From Acidobacteriota bacterium (GTDB taxonomy: Bacteria > Acidobacteriota > Blastocatellia > Pyrinomonadales > Pyrinomonadaceae): a DNA stretch of 29,070 nucleotides. This document shows positions 26,545-29,070 of this stretch, in pieces. Both the position numbers and the translations under genes were made by a program. The notes beneath the pieces were generated by a model that saw only the letters and a program-made list of their open reading frames with translations, did not search any database and was not told the origin of the DNA. The stretch spans positions 1-29,070 of the forward strand of contig JAEWFC010000037.1 in NCBI GenBank assembly GCA_023389035.1, given 5' to 3'. Every line of letters starts with the position of its first letter. The stretch's first letter is position 1.

Positions 26545-27471
26545 ATGTCATCGACCATCCAATCTGTTACTCGGCCCGTACACGCGGTGTATCGCACGTC
26601 TGGCATCCCTGCCTTGGACGGAAACCCTCTGATAGAGGCGCTACCACCAATCAAATCTGACGAGGAGTGGCTTGAGCAGCTTCTTTCTCTTCCGACCTTT
26701 GATGCGCGACAACGCGAGGCAGTCTCCTACATTCGCGGATACCACTTGGTTCAGGTTAAGGACCTTTTCGTTCCCGGAGAACAGCACCTTACATTGGGAC
26801 GACGGGTTGACCAACTCATCCGTTGGGGCTACCGGAAACGCAACCCGCTCTTGCCGGAGCGTGCGGAGCTACTTCAGATGGCGTACGAGCGCGCCCAAGG
26901 AGGAGGGGCCAGCAAAGTGACCTATTCTGACCAAGCTCCCATCTGTTCCCATTCGATTATGGGCGTCTCCGGGATGGGAAAGTCCACGAGCACGGAGGCC
27001 GTGCTCGGAGCGTATCCGCAGTACATCTTTCACCCTGAACACCATATTCACCAACTGGTTTGGCTGAAGGTCGACACGCCAAAGGATGGAAGCATCCGGG
27101 AACTTGCGCTCGACACGCTTAGAGCCCTGGACCGGGCTCTTGGTACCAGCGCTGCGCGCACGGTGACCACAAGAATGGGGCCCGAGGACATCATGCATAT
27201 CGTAGAGGTCCATGCAATCACGCATAACCTGGGCATCTTGGTCCTCGATGAACTTCAGAACCTCAGTGTGAAAAGGAGTGGGGGACGAGAAAGCATGCTC
27301 AACTGGTTCCAAGAGCTTGTGAATACATTCCGGCTCCCAATCCTACTTCTTGGCACCTTCAAGGCCCGTTCAGTCCTTCAGCTCGACATGCGCCATGCTC
27401 GTCGCAACGCTGCTATGGGCAGCGCTGAATGGAAGCCGCTCCCTAGGGAAGCTCTGCAGAACCGTCCATGA
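26545..27471 (+). CDS. tnsC: TnsC AAA+ ATPase, C-terminally truncated by an IS
   Basis: TnsC is the ATP-dependent regulator that links target selection to TnsAB. The frame shows Walker A GVSGMGKST (140-148), Walker B LGILVLDEL (229-237) followed by QNL, and a sensor-like LPILLLGTFKA. Tn7 TnsC has 555 residues, whereas this frame has 308. The TnsC-like sequence ends at about residue 300 (GSAEWKPLP), where the IS5-group element begins at 27447. The last residues, up to the TGA at 27471, are read from the IS terminus. The region of Tn7 TnsC that contacts TnsA/TnsB is therefore missing. Probably non-functional for transposition. Confidence 0.88.
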   Translation: MSSTIQSVTRPVHAVYRTSGIPALDGNPLIEALPPIKSDEEWLEQLLSLPTFDARQREAVSYIRGYHLVQVKDLFVPGEQHLTLGRRVDQLIRWGYRKRNPLLPERAELLQMAYERAQGGGASKVTYSDQAPICSHSIMGVSGMGKSTSTEAVLGAYPQYIFHPEHHIHQLVWLKVDTPKDGSIRELALDTLRALDRALGTSAARTVTTRMGPEDIMHIVEVHAITHNLGILVLDELQNLSVKRSGGRESMLNWFQELVNTFRLPILLLGTFKARSVLQLDMRHARRNAAMGSAEWKPLPREALQNRP

Positions 27472-28624
27472 GAGCGTTCCGCGCAATGAAGGTGACTGAC
27501 CGAACCGAGATCCAGGCCTGCAGGCCTGGTTCGGCTCGGCCGCGGAGGCCGAGACGCCCCGTGGGGGCGCTGGTATCACGCACTTTGGGCTCCCAGCGGC
27601 TGCATCACCATCAGCTTCTTGCGAACCAGGAACAGGTTGGCCAGCGCAAAGGCGGTCAGCGCCCGCGTCGTGTTCTTCATCAGCCCTCGGTAGCGCACCT
27701 TGGCGAATCCCCAGAGGTTCTTGACCACATGGAAGGCATGTTCGCCACGGGCACGGCAGCGCGAGCGCTCGCGATTCGTCGCCTTCTGGTGTTCGGTCAG
27801 CGGGTGGTGCCGGTTCTTGGCTCGGCGATTGACCCGGTAGGCGATGCCGGCATGGCGGCAATGCCGCCGGTGGTCCTCCGACCAGTAGGCCTGGTCGCCA
27901 TAGAGCTCGCGCTCCCGGCCATGCAGCAAGTCGTCGATTCGGCTGATGTCGGACTCCGAAGCCGGGCCGGTCACCAGGCTGTGCACCAGCCCCGTGCGGT
28001 CCGTTCCCACGTGAACCTTCATCCCGAAGTGCCACTGCTTGCCCTTGCGGGTCTGGCGCATCTCCGGATCCCGGCTCTGGGAGGCGTTCTTGGTCGAGGG
28101 CGGCGCCGCGATGATGGTCGCGTCCACGATCGTGCCAGACTTCACCAGCAACCCGCGCTCCTCGAGCAAACCGCGGATCTCGTCGAACAGCGTCTGCGCC
28201 AGCCCATGGGTCTCCAGCAGATGCCGGAAGCGCAGAATCGTCGATTCGTCAGGCACCAGCTCGCTGCCCAGGTCCAGGCCGGCAAAGCCGCGCATCGACT
28301 CGCTGTCGTACAGCGCATCCTCCATCGCCGGATCCGACAGGTTGAACCACTGCTGCATGAAGTAGATCCGCAGCATCCGCTCCATCGGATGCGGCGGGCG
28401 GCCGGTGCTTGCCTTCGGATAGTGCGGCTCGATCACCGCCAACAGCCGCTGCCAGGGGATCACCGCTTCCATTTCGGCCAGAAACTTCGCCCGGCGCGTC
28501 ACCTTGGTCTTCAGCGCCCATCCGCCCGTGGAAAGCGATGCTTGTTTCATCCGGCTGACCTTCCCTTCAACACATTGGACTGCCCGAATCATCCGCTAGT
28601 TCGGATGACTTGTGCAGACCTTCC
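27447..28624 (-). mobile_element. IS5-family (IS5 group) insertion sequence, 1,178 bp
   Basis: Imperfect terminal inverted repeats read GGAAGCTCTGCAGAA at the left end and GGAAGGTCTGCACAA on the complement of the right end. CTAG flanks both sides (27443-27446 and 28625-28628), matching the YTAR target preference of IS5-group elements. A single transposase gene fills the element on the minus strand. Length is normal for the group and the copy looks intact. Confidence 0.92.
27576..28550 (-). CDS. IS5-group DDE transposase
   Basis: A 324-residue transposase starting at MKQASLSTGGW (28550). Fourteen upstream codons are open but less likely used. Catalytic acidic residues appear as D in GTIVDATII, D in ELYGDQAYWS, and E in the signature R-x-R-G-E-H-A-F-H-V-V-K-N-L-W-G followed by KVRYRG, the Y/R-E-K pattern of IS4/IS5-type enzymes. 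The N-terminus has the DUF772-like HPMERMLRIYFMQQWFNLSD. The frame is complete with no disruption. This suggests recent activity and possibly several copies in the genome. Confidence 0.94.
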   Translation of the reverse strand: MKQASLSTGGWALKTKVTRRAKFLAEMEAVIPWQRLLAVIEPHYPKASTGRPPHPMERMLRIYFMQQWFNLSDPAMEDALYDSESMRGFAGLDLGSELVPDESTILRFRHLLETHGLAQTLFDEIRGLLEERGLLVKSGTIVDATIIAAPPSTKNASQSRDPEMRQTRKGKQWHFGMKVHVGTDRTGLVHSLVTGPASESDISRIDDLLHGRERELYGDQAYWSEDHRRHCRHAGIAYRVNRRAKNRHHPLTEHQKATNRERSRCRARGEHAFHVVKNLWGFAKVRYRGLMKNTTRALTAFALANLFLVRKKLMVMQPLGAQSA

Positions 28625-29070
28625 CTAGTGCCCTTCGTGTTGCAGCCGTGCCGCCTGCGGCCAGGCCGCCGGCGACTCGGGTGCGATCAGCCGACCACGC
28701 GCGCTGCGGCAGCGGTCGGCGCTCGCGCGCCATTCCAGAAAGCAGCGACGCGCCAGCACCAATGATCGCATCAAACCCGACGGCAGCCAGGCATGCTCGC
28801 CTCCGAGGGCCGGCGGCAGCGCGATGATCGCCTCGGTCGAGCCGGGCTGGCCGCGGCGGCCCGCCAGCTGCCGCCAGCGTCGGTCCGCGCGGCGGGTCTC
28901 CCCCAGCATGGTGACCAGGACGGCCAGCCCGCCGGCGGCCCGCGCCACCGGGTCGGGCACGATGTCGGCGCAGGCACCGGGATCCTCGCAGACGGTGACC
29001 GCGCCGGCACGGCCCGCGTCCGCGCGCGCCGCCGCGCCTGCACCCGCCACGTCGACCGCGAGCCCGGCCG
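28625..29070 (-). CDS. Unrecognised chromosomal protein, C-terminal fragment
   Basis: An open frame runs from beyond the window's right edge to a TAG that is part of the CTAG flanking the IS. Strong third-position GC preference and absence of stops over 440 bp argue for real coding sequence like the left chromosomal flank. Recognisable strings are VTVCEDPGACADIVPDPVAR, STEAIIALPPALGGEHAWLP and LVLARRCFLEWR. I do not recognise a family. Because the stop lies in the IS target bases, the natural C-terminus may have been lost in the rearrangement. Confidence 0.6.
   Translation of the reverse strand, partial: AGLAVDVAGAGAAARADAGRAGAVTVCEDPGACADIVPDPVARAAGGLAVLVTMLGETRRADRRWRQLAGRRGQPGSTEAIIALPPALGGEHAWLPSGLMRSLVLARRCFLEWRASADRCRSARGRLIAPESPAAWPQAARLQHEGH

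Larger units (their letters stand above)
10880..27446. mobile_element. Tn7-like element at glmS, far end missing
   Basis: The left boundary is the TGTG terminus at 10880 with TnsB-type repeats. The right boundary shown is simply where an IS5-group copy cuts tnsC; no second transposon end is present. Contents in order are a type I restriction operon with an embedded DUF262 gene, two regulator-like gene groups, and tnsA-tnsB-tnsC. Codon usage and base composition are visibly less GC-rich than the flanks. No tnsD/tniQ or tnsE was found in the window. The tnsB frame is broken and tnsC is truncated, so I infer that the element is not autonomously mobile. Confidence 0.82.

Noticed and set aside
1..29070. 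CRISPR array or CRISPR-associated transposon components
   Set aside because: No regularly spaced direct repeats with unique spacers and no Cas-like proteins were seen. The site at glmS fits TnsD-type rather than RNA-guided targeting.

Overview
The window comes from a high-GC betaproteobacterium, most likely a member of the Burkholderiales. The inference rests on very GC-rich third codon positions in the flanks, on betaproteobacterial-type UbiB and GlmUS proteins, and on an 82-bp extragenic repeat of a kind I associate with that order. Three blocks are visible.

Block 1 (1 to about 10,879) is ordinary chromosome. It holds the start of a secreted protein, a MidA/COG1565-type SAM-dependent methyltransferase, a pteridine-reductase-like short-chain dehydrogenase, ttcA (tRNA 2-thiocytidine-32 synthesis), ubiB (ubiquinone biosynthesis), a sodium:solute symporter, a DUF6279-type lipoprotein, and glmU-glmS (UDP-GlcNAc precursor supply). 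The glmS 3' end carries the conserved attTn7 recognition sequence and a long terminator hairpin overlapping its stop codon.

Block 2 (about 10,880 to 27,446) is a Tn7-like element with visibly lower GC. Its glmS-proximal end starts with TGTG 25 bp after the glmS stop. That end carries an array of about 20-bp repeats matching TnsB-binding sites of the Tn7 right end. The cargo is a four-gene operon in which consecutive genes overlap by 1-4 bases: hsdM, hsdS, a DUF262/HNH (GmrSD-like) gene and hsdR. Then come an excisionase-like/DUF2384-like gene pair, a GNAT acetyltransferase and a helix-turn-helix regulator, and finally tnsA, tnsB and tnsC. Unusually, the tns genes sit 12.6 kb from the glmS-side end. 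The transposition machinery looks damaged: tnsB needs a +1 frame change at a run of six C to read through, tnsC is cut at about residue 300, and no tnsD/tniQ or second transposon end is present.

Block 3 (27,447 to 29,070) is an intact-looking 1,178-bp IS5-group insertion sequence flanked by CTAG on both sides, followed by GC-rich chromosomal coding sequence on the minus strand. The simplest history has four steps: Tn7-type insertion at glmS, acquisition of restriction cargo, insertion of IS5-type copies, and a deletion that removed the rest of tnsC, the targeting gene and the far end. The restriction cargo is then stranded next to glmS.
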